28,586 bases of DNA from a virus. Under the pieces are notes generated by a model, which did not search any database, was not told where the DNA came from, and saw only the letters and a list, made by a program, of their open reading frames with translations. Position numbers and translations under genes: made by a program. The DNA is taken from positions 1-28,586 of IMG/VR virus record IMGVR_UViG_3300030328_002252. One strand, written 5' to 3'. Below are positions 6,330 through 15,200 of this stretch, piece by piece; within the stretch, counting starts at the first letter, position 1; each line of letters opens with the position of its first letter.

Positions 6330-6623
6330 ATGCAAGATATATATAAAGAATTGCAAGAGAAAGTTCAATCTCGTGCTGTTGAGATGTATCACGATGAGAA
6401 TGGGGACGAGCTAACGCTTGTTGAAATGAAGTCATTAAAGAATCTAGTTGGATGGATGGCTAACATTCTCTCTCTCATTGACAAAAAACACTTTGATAAA
6501 GATACATTTCTTTCGGGTTGTAGCTTTGACCATTTAATAATTAAGTTGGATATGAGGACAAAGTATCCTGCTGAAATAGAATTAGTCGATGATGAATTAA
6601 GGTTCAAAAAAGACAATGCATAA
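6330..6623 (+). CDS. Small hypothetical protein
   Basis: 97 residues when started at 6330 (MQDIYKELQEKVQSRAVEMY). I prefer this start over the ATG at 6279 because GAAAGGT lies six bases upstream and 6279 would lie inside the preceding gene. The protein is acidic and mostly helical (LTLVEMKSLKNLVGWMANIL), with a beta-type C-terminus. No family recognised. It is followed within about 100 bp by a terminator, ending this short rightward unit. Confidence 0.55.
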   Translation: MQDIYKELQEKVQSRAVEMYHDENGDELTLVEMKSLKNLVGWMANILSLIDKKHFDKDTFLSGCSFDHLIIKLDMRTKYPAEIELVDDELRFKKDNA

Positions 6624-6665
6624 ATGTTCTAAGAGATGTAGTAAGAATTACACCTCAACACATTG

Positions 6666-6713
6666 TATACTGCGGTTGATATGAAGGACTAATTAGCCCT
6701 ATTAGTTCGCAGT
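6666..6713 (+). ncRNA. Hairpin element, possible short transcript
   Basis: A TATACT box at 6666-6671 is followed by nested pairing: ACTGCG (6669-6674) with CGCAGT (6708-6713), enclosing an 8-bp hairpin (6686-6693 with 6701-6708, one G-U pair; the two pairings share base 6708, so one end pair must give). The terminator at 6717 follows directly. Either this is a 3' structure of the upstream mRNA or a roughly 65-nt RNA starting near 6678. No good -35 is visible. Confidence 0.35.
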
Positions 6714-6716
6714 TGA

Positions 6717-6749
6717 GTCACCATTCGTGGTGGCTTTTCTGTTTCTTTT
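6717..6749 (+). terminator. Rho-independent terminator
   Basis: Seven-bp stem GTCACCA (6717-6723) with TGGTGGC (6728-6734), TTCG tetraloop, one U-G pair, followed by TTTTCTGTTTCTTTT. It ends the 6008-6623 unit. Confidence 0.8.
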
Positions 6750-7320
6750 ACTGATTTGAGTTCTAGTTACAGGAATAAACACACAGGAATGTTCTAGGTT
6801 AACTACTACTACACAGTATTCAATGAAACACGGTACACTATATCTAGTATGTGTATCACAACTACACAATATATAGTATGTCTACAAGCAAAACAAAACA
6901 GTCTGCATCACGAATATACCGATATATACACAGGATTAAGTTGGGTAGGGTTCAATGCGGGCGGTCGTCTATTATGTAGTATGTTACCTTAGAATATGCT
7001 GTTAACTAGAGGTACAATATGTAGTGGTACTATATATAGTGGTGTACCTCTTATGTTTGTATATTTAATTTATGTCTATGTTTACTGAGGGGTTGAGGGC
7101 ATAGCGGGCTAGTAAAGAAAGATATAAAAAAAATATAATTGTAATGTCTTCAAGGGCCTTGGGTAGTTAGTTTGTGTTTCTACTTTACTGTCTCACCAGT
7201 TCTAACCTTTTTGACTCCCGATGCCACCTTCACCTGTATCCTTTACTGAATTACAATGTTTGTGAAACCAACTATATCATAATAAAAATAAATTACAAAT
7301 CATAGAAATTTTCAATCCAG
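6750..7320. other. Gene-free region, candidate origin or control region
   Basis: No supported ORF on either strand. It contains five copies of the ACWATATRTAGT repeat (listed separately), two direct copies of ACAGGAAT near 6769 and 6784 flanked by TTCTAG(G)TT, and a G-rich tract around 7085-7110 (GAGGGGTTGAGGG). It lies between the control genes and the packaging genes. An origin, a packaging signal or a regulatory hub are all possible; nothing decides between them. Confidence 0.4.
6835..7046 (+). repeat. Five ~20-bp repeats, core ACWATATRTAGT
   Basis: Copies at 6835-6854, 6864-6883, 6967-6986, 7012-7031 and 7027-7046, all in the same orientation and aligned on TAGT. Cores: ACTATATCTAGT, ACAATATATAGT, CTATTATGTAGT, ACAATATGTAGT, ACTATATATAGT. 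The last is a perfect 12-bp palindrome. Right flanks are ATGT or GGTGT, left flanks ACAC or GTAC. Copies 4 and 5 overlap by five bases and are enclosed by AGGTACA/TGTACCT. A sixth copy lies at 27750-27769. They may be operator sites, iterons or phage-specific promoters. Confidence 0.65.
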
Positions 7321-7321
7321 T

Positions 7322-7330
7322 TGATATAAT
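7322..7330 (+). promoter_or_regulatory. Extended -10 promoter
   Basis: TGATATAAT, a perfect extended -10, with no clear -35. The predicted start is near 7337. The only thing between it and the terminator at 7376-7411 is a short untranslated stretch, which suggests a small RNA. Confidence 0.6.
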
Positions 7331-7336
7331 GAATCA

Positions 7337-7411
7337 AGGTTTATGGATTCTTTCATAGCCCTCCTTTCTGACAATGGACAAGCCCTGATTAAATTCAGGG
7401 TGTCCTTTTTT
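7337..7411 (+). ncRNA. Candidate ~75-nt small RNA with anti-Shine-Dalgarno segment
   Basis: Bounded by the extended -10 at 7322-7330 and the terminator ending near 7411. It contains CCTCCTTTCT at 7360-7369, identical to the 3' tail of 16S rRNA in Gram-positive bacteria including Actinobacteria. It could pair with ribosome sites of mRNAs. The competing reading is a minus-strand Shine-Dalgarno for a 14-codon ORF (7356 down to 7312, MKESINLDSLYQLD), but that spacing is only three bases. Confidence 0.45.
7376..7411 (+). terminator. Rho-independent terminator
   Basis: Stem GGACA (7376-7380) with TGTCC (7401-7405), a short bulge, then CCCTGA with TCAGGG, followed by six T. It insulates the packaging operon from upstream transcription. 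Confidence 0.85.
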
Positions 7412-7443
7412 ACTGAAACCTAATAGAAAAAAAATTTTTTTAC

Positions 7444-7459
7444 ACACTATATTGGGGGG
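7444..7459 (+). promoter_or_regulatory. Possible promoter at the head of the packaging operon
   Basis: ACACTATATT followed by GGGGGG and the ATG at 7460. If TATATT (7448-7453) is a -10, transcription would start on the ATG, giving a leaderless message. The ACACTATAT part resembles the first repeat copy at 6835, but the rest does not match. Confidence 0.35.
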
Positions 7460-7648
7460 ATGAACAAAAAAATAAAATTCTGTGGCTTATGTAATGAACC
7501 GCTGAAGTTCTATCGAACATTTAAAAAATGTGTTAATCTAGGTTGTATAGATTACAACAAACACATGAGGAGATACGATGCCGTACACAAAGACAGGGAA
7601 GAAAAAAAGATACCCGGGCAAAAGAATAAAAACAAAGAAGTAGAATGA
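7460..7648 (+). CDS. Small zinc-ribbon protein
   Basis: 62 residues with CGLC (C8, C11) and CVNLGC (C24, C29) near the N-terminus, a four-cysteine zinc ribbon, followed by a very basic tail (MRRYDAVHKDREEKKIPGQK). Such small ribbons next to phage packaging genes may bind DNA. The gene starts immediately after GGGGGG and overlaps the nuclease gene by four bases (ATGA), so it is coupled to it. Function otherwise unknown. Confidence 0.6.
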   Translation: MNKKIKFCGLCNEPLKFYRTFKKCVNLGCIDYNKHMRRYDAVHKDREEKKIPGQKNKNKEVE

Positions 7649-7992
7649 AATTTTATTATGAAGTGGAAGTTCTTAAAGTTGTGGATGGAGATACAGTAGA
7701 TGTCCGAATTGATTTGGGTTTCGATGTGTGGCATAAATGTCGTGTACGACTTATGGGCATCAACGCTCCTGAGTCTCGAACCCGTGATAAAGAAGAAAAG
7801 AAACGAGGATTGGCTGCAAAGGAATGGTTATCTAAAGAGTTCTATGATGCAGTAGACCCAATAGAAATGAAATCGCATGGTAAAGGTAAGTTCGGAAGAA
7901 TACTTGGAGAAATCTTTATTAACGGAGTTAATATTAATAAACAAATGGTAGAAGAAGGCCATGCCGTAGAGTACTACGGTGGAAAGAGATGA
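7645..7992 (+). CDS. Staphylococcal-nuclease-like (thermonuclease) protein
   Basis: 115 residues, a minimal SNase domain without a signal peptide, so it acts inside the cell. Motifs: KVVDGDTVDV (D14, D16), RLMGINAPES (R35, E43), KGKFGRILGEI (R85) and MVEEGHAVEYY. R35, E43 and R85 match the catalytic residues of the family; the usual calcium-binding D in DAPE is N40 here. It is a Ca-dependent, sugar-nonspecific nuclease by family. It overlaps the terminase gene by four bases (ATGA), the place where many phages carry an HNH nuclease that helps DNA packaging, so a packaging role is a reasonable inference. Confidence 0.85.
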   Translation: MKFYYEVEVLKVVDGDTVDVRIDLGFDVWHKCRVRLMGINAPESRTRDKEEKKRGLAAKEWLSKEFYDAVDPIEMKSHGKGKFGRILGEIFINGVNINKQMVEEGHAVEYYGGKR

Positions 7993-9905
7993 CCGAAAAG
8001 AAACTGTGTTACGCAGGCGGATGCCACAGACCATTACCACCTAAAGCAAAAAAGTACTGTTCTAAAAGATGTTATAACAGAATCAACATGCAAAAGAAAC
8101 GTGCTAGAAAAGCAGGTAAGGAATGGACACAACAAGACGATACACTTGAAATACCTAGTGAAAAAAAGAATGTACAAACTAGGAGAGGTAAAGTATATAA
8201 CGATATAGTCGAATCAGGTTTAGCTGCAGAAATATATAATAAAAAGAATACTGTATCTGATGTTGCAAAGGTATTAGGAACTACTGTAGGTGCAGTATCT
8301 ATGGCATACTCTGCTTATCTAGATGACATGAAAACTGATGTAGAAAAAGAATCATGGTCAATACCACAGGTAGCAGAAAAATCATTATCAGAGTTCTCAG
8401 ATTTTAGAGAGAGATACTTTCAAACAGAACAAGGTATCCCATACGAAACAGCAGACTTCCATACAAAATGGATTGAATCAATTATGGAGGCTATAGATAG
8501 TGGTTCACAGCACATGATATTATCACCGCCTCGTCATGGAAAAACAGATTTACTTATTCACTTTGCTGTTTGGTTAATTTGTAAAAATCCAAACATTAGA
8601 ATTTTATGGGTAGGTGGTAATGAAGAGATTGCTAAGAATGCAGTAAGTTCTGTATTAGACCAACTAGAAAGTAATGAATTATTAATAGAAGAAATTTGTG
8701 GACCCGGAGCTAAATTTAAACCTACATCACGTACAGGTAAGGCATGGTCACAAAGTGGATTTACTGTAGGAACAAGAACGGTTACTGGTATTAAAAGCCC
8801 TACAATGGTAGGCCTAGGACGTGGTGGTAAGATTCTATCAAGAGACTGTGACATAATTATTGCAGATGACATTGAAGACCACACATCTACAATGCAACCT
8901 GCATCAAGAGAAAATACAAGAAGTTGGTGGACTACAACCTTATCTTCAAGAAAAGAGGACCATACAGCTATGGTTGTTATAGGTTCAAGACAACACTATG
9001 ACGATTTATATTCTCATTTACTAGATAACGAATCTTGGAGTACAACTGTAGAACAAGCACATGACGTAGGTTGTACCTTACCTGAAACAGAGGAACATGA
9101 AGAATGTATGTTGTGGGGTGAGAAAAGAACTCATGAATGGTTAATGGATAGAAAGAGAGCTGCTGAAACTACAGGTGGTAGAGCTATTTATGAAATGGTT
9201 TATCTAAATGTTGCTATGCCTGAAGGATTATCTTTATTTGATAGAGTAGAGATAGAAGCATGTAGAGACCAAGGTAGAGACATAGGACAGATTCCACCGG
9301 GTACAAGATTAATTGCAGGATTAGACCCTGCTTCTGTAGGATATCAAGCTGCATTTTTGTGGGCCTATGATTCAGAAACAAATAAATTACACATGGTAGA
9401 TATGAATAACTCTTTAGGTGGAGGAATACCTCAAGCATTAGACATTATGAAAGAATGGTGGCAGAGATACAACTGTTCACATTGGGTGATAGAAGAAAAC
9501 GGTTTTCAAAAAGCAATTAGACAAGATAGAAGTATTAAAGATTTTGCATCATCACACGGGATATTTCTTGAAGGACATGAAACGTACCGTAACAAGTTTG
9601 ACCCTATCTATGGCGTGACTGCTATGAGACCATTATTTGCTGAACAATTAATTTCTTTGCCATATCTAGGATTTGAAGCTCAAGAAAAGGTAAACTTATA
9701 TACAAGTCAGTTGGTGTATTTTAGTTCTGCAAAGAACAAGAGTAAATCTGTGGGAACTAAAACTGACATAGTTATGGCTAGTTGGTTTCCAATGAGAGCA
9801 ATTAGGCGTATGCAAAAGGAACGCTTTGCAGAGTTAGGATATGATTATAATCCTAGCTTTTCAGAGTATGAACCTAGTAGTATGGACATAGACACATGGA
9901 GTTAA
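7989..9905 (+). CDS. terL: Terminase large subunit with N-terminal zinc finger and HTH
   Basis: 638 residues. The packaging motor cuts concatemeric DNA and pumps it into proheads. ATPase: Walker A SPPRHGKT (179-186), Walker B CDIIIADDIED (287-297). Nuclease: AGLDPAS (D446), IEENGF (E502/E503) and KTDIVMASWF (D593). Unusually, residues 1-150 precede the motor: a C7-x4-C12...C24-x3-C28 zinc-binding motif and an HTH-like segment (NKKNTVSDVAKVLGTTVGAV, about 85-104). No separate small terminase gene is visible, so the extension may supply DNA recognition. The start is fixed by the ATGA overlap with the nuclease gene. Confidence 0.92.
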   Translation: MTEKKLCYAGGCHRPLPPKAKKYCSKRCYNRINMQKKRARKAGKEWTQQDDTLEIPSEKKNVQTRRGKVYNDIVESGLAAEIYNKKNTVSDVAKVLGTTVGAVSMAYSAYLDDMKTDVEKESWSIPQVAEKSLSEFSDFRERYFQTEQGIPYETADFHTKWIESIMEAIDSGSQHMILSPPRHGKTDLLIHFAVWLICKNPNIRILWVGGNEEIAKNAVSSVLDQLESNELLIEEICGPGAKFKPTSRTGKAWSQSGFTVGTRTVTGIKSPTMVGLGRGGKILSRDCDIIIADDIEDHTSTMQPASRENTRSWWTTTLSSRKEDHTAMVVIGSRQHYDDLYSHLLDNESWSTTVEQAHDVGCTLPETEEHEECMLWGEKRTHEWLMDRKRAAETTGGRAIYEMVYLNVAMPEGLSLFDRVEIEACRDQGRDIGQIPPGTRLIAGLDPASVGYQAAFLWAYDSETNKLHMVDMNNSLGGGIPQALDIMKEWWQRYNCSHWVIEENGFQKAIRQDRSIKDFASSHGIFLEGHETYRNKFDPIYGVTAMRPLFAEQLISLPYLGFEAQEKVNLYTSQLVYFSSAKNKSKSVGTKTDIVMASWFPMRAIRRMQKERFAELGYDYNPSFSEYEPSSMDIDTWS

Positions 9906-9906
9906 A

Positions 9907-11655
9907 GTGCCTTTAAATAGTGATGAATTATATAAGAGAATAGATTATCTTAGGAACATCAATAATGAACAGCTTATAGATAAAGCTAGAATTAGAGATA
10001 TTATGAATGGTGGAACAGACGCAGTTACTGCATTGCTTGGTAAGGGAATCAACATAGAATATCACGAACTTCCTGCACCTAACTTATTTTTAACAGCATT
10101 AGAAAGATTTGCACAAAAACTAGGTAGAACACCTGATTTAAAAGTAGATATTATGAATGAAAAAGATTCACAACGTGCAAAAAAGAAATCAGAAAAACTA
10201 GAAAGAATTGTTACTTCTTATGATGGTTTTTCAAAACTACACATGCAGTTACCACAAGTAGGTAGATGGCTACCTGGTTATGGTTTTGTTGTTTGGACAA
10301 TAGGACATAGAAGAGATAGAGATGGAAATCCTTATCCTTATGCTCAAACAAGAGACCCATTTCAATGTTTTCCAGGTGTTTTTGGAAACGACCAACAACC
10401 GCAAGAACTTGCAATAATACAAAGAGTTCCACACGATGTTTTAGCTAAACAATATCCTGAAGCTAAAAAATGGATATATGCGTCTGAAGAAGACGAAGCT
10501 CCGTTGTCATCTATATCTTATGGTGGAAGTTCTGAAAGTTGGTCAAACTCATCAGGTAAAGGAAAAGTTATTGTTGAATATATGAATGAAGATGGTACGT
10601 ATGTATATCTTCCTGAAAATAAAAAAACAATAGACTTTATGGAAAACCCACTGAAATCAGGACCTTGTTTTGTTGTTGCTAAAAGATATGCTTTTGACCA
10701 ACTTCAAAGTCAGTTCCAACACATTACAGGACTTATGGCAAACATGGCAAAGATTAATATTCTTGGAACTATTGCTATGGAAGATGCAGTATTCACAGAA
10801 ACAAATATTGTTGGAGAGATAGAATCAGGGAAATACCGAAAAGGTAGATTCGCTGTAAACTATTTAGCTCCAGGTTCTCAAGTGTCTAAGCCGGTCAATA
10901 ATCTACCATATCAACTTTTTCAACAAGTAGATAGACTCGAAAGACACTTAAGACTTGGTGCTGCTTATCCTGTTTCTGATGATGGACAATCTCCAAACTC
11001 TTTTGTTACAGGTAGAGGATTAGAAGAGTTAGGACAATCTGCATCACTTCATGTAAGAGAATATCAACAGGTATTAGGTGAAGCATTACAAGAACTAGAT
11101 GCTAAAAGATTAGAATATGATGAAGCTATGTTTCCTAATAAGAGAAAACCAATAGCAGGTATGCATAAAGGTACTGCTTATAAAGAAACATATTCACCAA
11201 CATCCGACATTAAACAAATGTACTCTACAAGACGTGTATATGGAGTAATGGCCGGATTTGATGAACCGCAAAAAATAATAACAGGACTGCAATTAAAACA
11301 ACAAGGCATTATTGATACTCAGACATTAATGGAAAATATGGATGGGTTAGAAAATATTACAAAGATACAACAAAGAATAAGTGCAGAAAAAGCAGAAACA
11401 GTATTGTTTGAATCTCTTATGGCACAAGCCTCTCAAGGAGACCCTAAAGCAACATTGGCTGCTATTGAAATTAAAAAGAATCCACAGAATATGGATGAGA
11501 TTTTAAATAAATATTATACAGCTGAAGGAGATGAACCAAGTCCTGAAGAATTAGCATTATTAGGTCAAGGTGGACCACAAATTCCTGGAGGACCAGGTGG
11601 TGGATTACCAGGAATAGAACAAGTATTAGGTGCTATAGGAGGACAAGGTGGGTGA
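9907..11655 (+). CDS. Portal protein
   Basis: 582 residues, GTG start one base after the terminase stop, with GGAG five to six bases upstream. Position directly after the large terminase, size and pattern fit a portal of the SPP1-type fold: helical N-terminus (DELYKRIDYLRNINNEQL), a mixed wing region, a long helical stem (QQVDRLERHLRLGAAYP), then EELGQSASLHVREYQQVLGE and a C-terminal helical crown ending in a Gly/Pro tail (GGPQIPGGPGGGLPGIEQVL). It forms the dodecameric ring at the head vertex through which DNA enters. No single diagnostic motif exists, so the call rests on order and overall resemblance. Confidence 0.85.
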   Translation: MPLNSDELYKRIDYLRNINNEQLIDKARIRDIMNGGTDAVTALLGKGINIEYHELPAPNLFLTALERFAQKLGRTPDLKVDIMNEKDSQRAKKKSEKLERIVTSYDGFSKLHMQLPQVGRWLPGYGFVVWTIGHRRDRDGNPYPYAQTRDPFQCFPGVFGNDQQPQELAIIQRVPHDVLAKQYPEAKKWIYASEEDEAPLSSISYGGSSESWSNSSGKGKVIVEYMNEDGTYVYLPENKKTIDFMENPLKSGPCFVVAKRYAFDQLQSQFQHITGLMANMAKINILGTIAMEDAVFTETNIVGEIESGKYRKGRFAVNYLAPGSQVSKPVNNLPYQLFQQVDRLERHLRLGAAYPVSDDGQSPNSFVTGRGLEELGQSASLHVREYQQVLGEALQELDAKRLEYDEAMFPNKRKPIAGMHKGTAYKETYSPTSDIKQMYSTRRVYGVMAGFDEPQKIITGLQLKQQGIIDTQTLMENMDGLENITKIQQRISAEKAETVLFESLMAQASQGDPKATLAAIEIKKNPQNMDEILNKYYTAEGDEPSPEELALLGQGGPQIPGGPGGGLPGIEQVLGAIGGQGG

Positions 11656-11860
11656 CGAAGAAGTCTTACATAAATTTTATAATATTATTAATTCAGAAGA
11701 TTGGGATGAAGATGCATTTGTATCACCAGTTAAAGAACAACCTCCAGTAGTATTTCAATCTGTTCTTATTCCAACTCCACATCCACATTACTTTATACAT
11801 TTAAACGTAGGGATGGAATATAATCCCGAATTAGGAGATGACCTTTATGGCGAAATATAA
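11648..11860 (+). CDS. Small hypothetical protein in the head module
   Basis: 70 residues from a GTG start overlapping the portal stop. Acidic (NIINSEDWDEDAF) with a His/Pro-rich centre (LIPTPHPHYFIHLNVGMEYN). No motif recognised. It overlaps the next gene by 14 bp (counting the preferred start there). It may be a small virion or assembly protein; unknown. Confidence 0.5.
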   Translation: MGDEEVLHKFYNIINSEDWDEDAFVSPVKEQPPVVFQSVLIPTPHPHYFIHLNVGMEYNPELGDDLYGEI

Positions 11861-12248
11861 TAGAGGCAGAAGAAATTCTGCATTAACTGAAGCAACTGAT
11901 ATGACAGGTGGTGGAGCTTATGCAGATATTGTTGTTCCTCCACAAGCAGAAGGAGATTCATTTGGACAAACAAAAGCATTACAAGAACAAGTAGATGCTG
12001 TTGGTTCAGAATTACCAACTGATGCACCTACACCACAAGGTATGCCAGGAGTAGGACCAATAAATTTAGCTGCTCCGACTAATAATATTTCCCAACCAAT
12101 TACTTCAGGTATTCCTTTTGGACCAGGAGATAATGGACAACAACCTATTCCTACATCTACCATTAATAACTTTATAATTGCAGCTAAGCGTAATTTTCCT
12201 GACCCGATATGGGATGAACTATTAGAAGATGATTCTGAAATAGGTTGA
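11847..12248 (+). CDS. Low-complexity Pro/Gly/Gln-rich virion-type protein
   Basis: 133 residues from the ATG at 11847 (MAKYNRGRRNSALTEATDM). This start is preferred over 11838 because AGGAG at 11831-11835 is correctly spaced only for 11847. The N-terminus is basic; residues 30-110 are rich in P, G, Q and T (APTPQGMPGVGPINLAAPTN) and probably disordered; the C-terminus is acidic (DELLEDDSEIG). It lies between portal and giant gene. A similar position in related phages holds small structural or assembly proteins. Function unknown. Confidence 0.55.
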   Translation: MAKYNRGRRNSALTEATDMTGGGAYADIVVPPQAEGDSFGQTKALQEQVDAVGSELPTDAPTPQGMPGVGPINLAAPTNNISQPITSGIPFGPGDNGQQPIPTSTINNFIIAAKRNFPDPIWDELLEDDSEIG

Positions 12249-12249
12249 T

Positions 12250-15200
12250 ATGGACTTTCGACCAAATTTCTTTGTTCCCAACGAAGCTAAAGAACAATTA
12301 GCTGATGTTACAACAACTAACTTAAATGAAATAAAATCTTTTGAAAGAGCTATAACTCCTGAGTTAGCTCAGAGTATGGCTGATATAACAAAAACATATC
12401 CTAATTTAGATAAACGTTTAATTGTATATTCTGCATTATCAGGACTACAAGCTGATGATGAATTAGTTTTACAGTTGTCACAACAACAACAAAAAGCTAT
12501 GGAGAAAAAACAAAGAAAAAATGTTAATACAGATGTTAACTTTTTAAAGCGTGGAACACAGTTAGCATTTTTAGCTATGGATTCAGCATTTCAAAATATA
12601 TCAAAGAATTTTAAATCTAGTATTGTTGCTGCACAAGAAACTGATACTTCATTAGCAAAAGCAGTTCTTGGTAATACTGCAGCAGGTTTAATTCCTGGTG
12701 AACAATTAACTGAATCAATAAGAAAATCAACATTAGGTAATGAATTTAATGAACAGTATGAATCAGCAAAAGAGGCTTATGGTGAAACAGAGTTTAAAAG
12801 AGCTTTGGGAGAAATAAATTCAGGAAGACAATTAAATCTTGGTACAGGTATTTTACCTAATTCAATTCCACTTGAAGAAACAGAAGTTTATAACAAACAA
12901 ATTAAATTAGGTAAATCACCAACACAAGCATACGAAGCTGCAAGAGAAGTATATGGAACTCCTATTACAGAAGAATTTGAAAGAGATGAATATCAATTTA
13001 AATATCAAACTAAAGAAGGAGATTTAATTCCTATATCACCAGGAAGAGTTGTTGCAGCACAATTCTCTCAAGAAGGAGATATTAAGTATGCTCTAGCAAG
13101 TACAATTATTGATGGTGCTTTTAGATTAGGTGCAGACCCAATTAACCTTTTATTAGGATATGGTGCAGGTGTAAAAACTGCTGCAAGAAAAGTTGTATCT
13201 AAAGCAGAAGTTGCACAGTATGTTGATGATGCTGCTTTTATGAGTAGAGCATTAAGTACTTTTAAACCAACTAAAGCAGGTAAAGAAGCTAGAAGATTAA
13301 CTTTTGGTAAAACTGCAGAACAAGTCCTTGATAGTAAATGGGGAGATAAGTTTATAGATGCATTAGTTACAAATAGTTCTGTAGCAAGATTAAAAGATAT
13401 ACCTTCGTTTAAGCAAGTTGATACAAAAGTTTTAAATTTATTAGCTCAAGTAAAAGATAAAAGTTCTATGAAAGAGATAGTAAGGTCATTACTTAAAAAT
13501 GGCGATTTATCTGATTTAATGGTTGCTCCATACACAGGTGCATTTATTGGAAAAGAAATAGGTGAAGCTGCTATAGGAACTCCTATTACAAAACTTCCTA
13601 TGAAACAATCTGTGGTAGGAAACATGGCAAATGAGTTAGCTAAGAAATTCGCAGGACAAGCTATTGATGTTGCACCTCTTAGAAATACTATTGGTGCATT
13701 ACTTGGAAAAATGTCAGATGACCCGTTTAAAGGAGTTATTGGTTTAGGTGGTTCATTGAAAAATGCTTTACCACAAAAGGTATCACGTTTATTTGATTTA
13801 GCACCTAGCAGAATGGCCGCAGTAAATCATATACAAGAAACTATAGAAAACATAGATGGAATTATGGTAACGCTTGGTGAGAATCAAGAAACTAGGGATT
13901 TCTTTATTGGAAGATTATTAGAATCTAAAACACAAGATGACATAGTTGGTGTAGTTAGACAAGTAAATAAAAAAATAGAGAAGAGAGTCATTGCTGATAA
14001 TCCTGATTTAGAAGATGAAGCAAAATTAGTAAATGAAGTTATGACATTTTTTAATAAAGAAATAGATGAACAAAGAAAATATTTCTATGACCAAGATGGT
14101 AAGGCCTTAGCTTTTCCTGGTACTAAATTTAAATACACACCACAACGAGTAGATGAACTTGGAAATATTACAGAAGATATAACTGTTGCTGTACCTTCAG
14201 CATTTTCTATGGGCCAATTTACAGAAAACTTTGTTCCGTTAATTGATTACAAAGAATTAAGTAGGTCACTAGCTTCTTTTAGAAGAATGGTTGGACCTAG
14301 TAGAACTAAATTAAATAAGATGATTGCAACTACTTGGTCAGACCCTACAAGACCAATAGGAGAAAAAATACTACAGCAAGCAAAACTTCCTACAAGAGGA
14401 TTGAAAGAAAACTACAGCAGAAAAAGAACAACATTAGCACCTAAGACTTGGCTTGAATACATGTACTCAGATTACATAATGCAACGTGCATTGAAACCAT
14501 CTTGGATGTTAAGAGGTGCCTTAGCACTTCGTGTTCCACCTGAAGAATCTGTAAGAGCAGCTTTTTATGGTGGGCCAAACGTATTTACACATCCGTTGTT
14601 ACTTGCTTCTTTAAAATCAGGAGTAAGACAAAATGACCCTACAAACATACAAGTTATTGGAAGTTTAGGTGAACAATTATTTTCTACAAGAATTAATAAG
14701 AATGAAATAGATTCTATTGCAGAGTTGATTGGTACAGAAGAATTACAAAAAGGTATTCAATCTTTGAATTACAACAAGATACAGCAAATTATGAAAGTTA
14801 TGAGACTTAATACAAATGTTTCAGGACAAGTAGGAGATGCTTATTTGGCAAATGCAATAGCAGGTGGTAATGCTACAGACTTTGCTTTTGATGAAATTAT
14901 TGGAGAAGTAAAACAATTAGGTAAACAAAAAGTAGGTAATACAGAAGGATTAGGACAAGCCTTTTTAGATTATGATGTTTCATTACCTGAAGTTCTACCT
15001 TTTATGAATACTTCTTCTATTCCTGAAGCAGCAGTAAGTACATCTCCTTATAAGAAATACAGAAATGTAGTTGAATTTACTAATAATGAAGAGTATGTAA
15101 ATGCTATTAAGTCTTTCCATGCAAACCCTGAAATTAAAATGTTACTTGGTAAGAAGAATCATGGACTTATTGTTACAAAAGTAGAAGATAGTGTTGTATT

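Noticed and set aside
6878-6979. 33-codon basic ORF (MSTSKTKQSASRIYRYIHRI...) in the gene-free region
   Set aside because: No ribosome site, starts inside a repeat copy and ends inside another; composition resembles surrounding non-coding DNA. Kept only as a remote leaderless possibility.
6835-7046. CRISPR array
   Set aside because: Repeats are degenerate and spacing is irregular (15 to 103 bp), with no cas genes.
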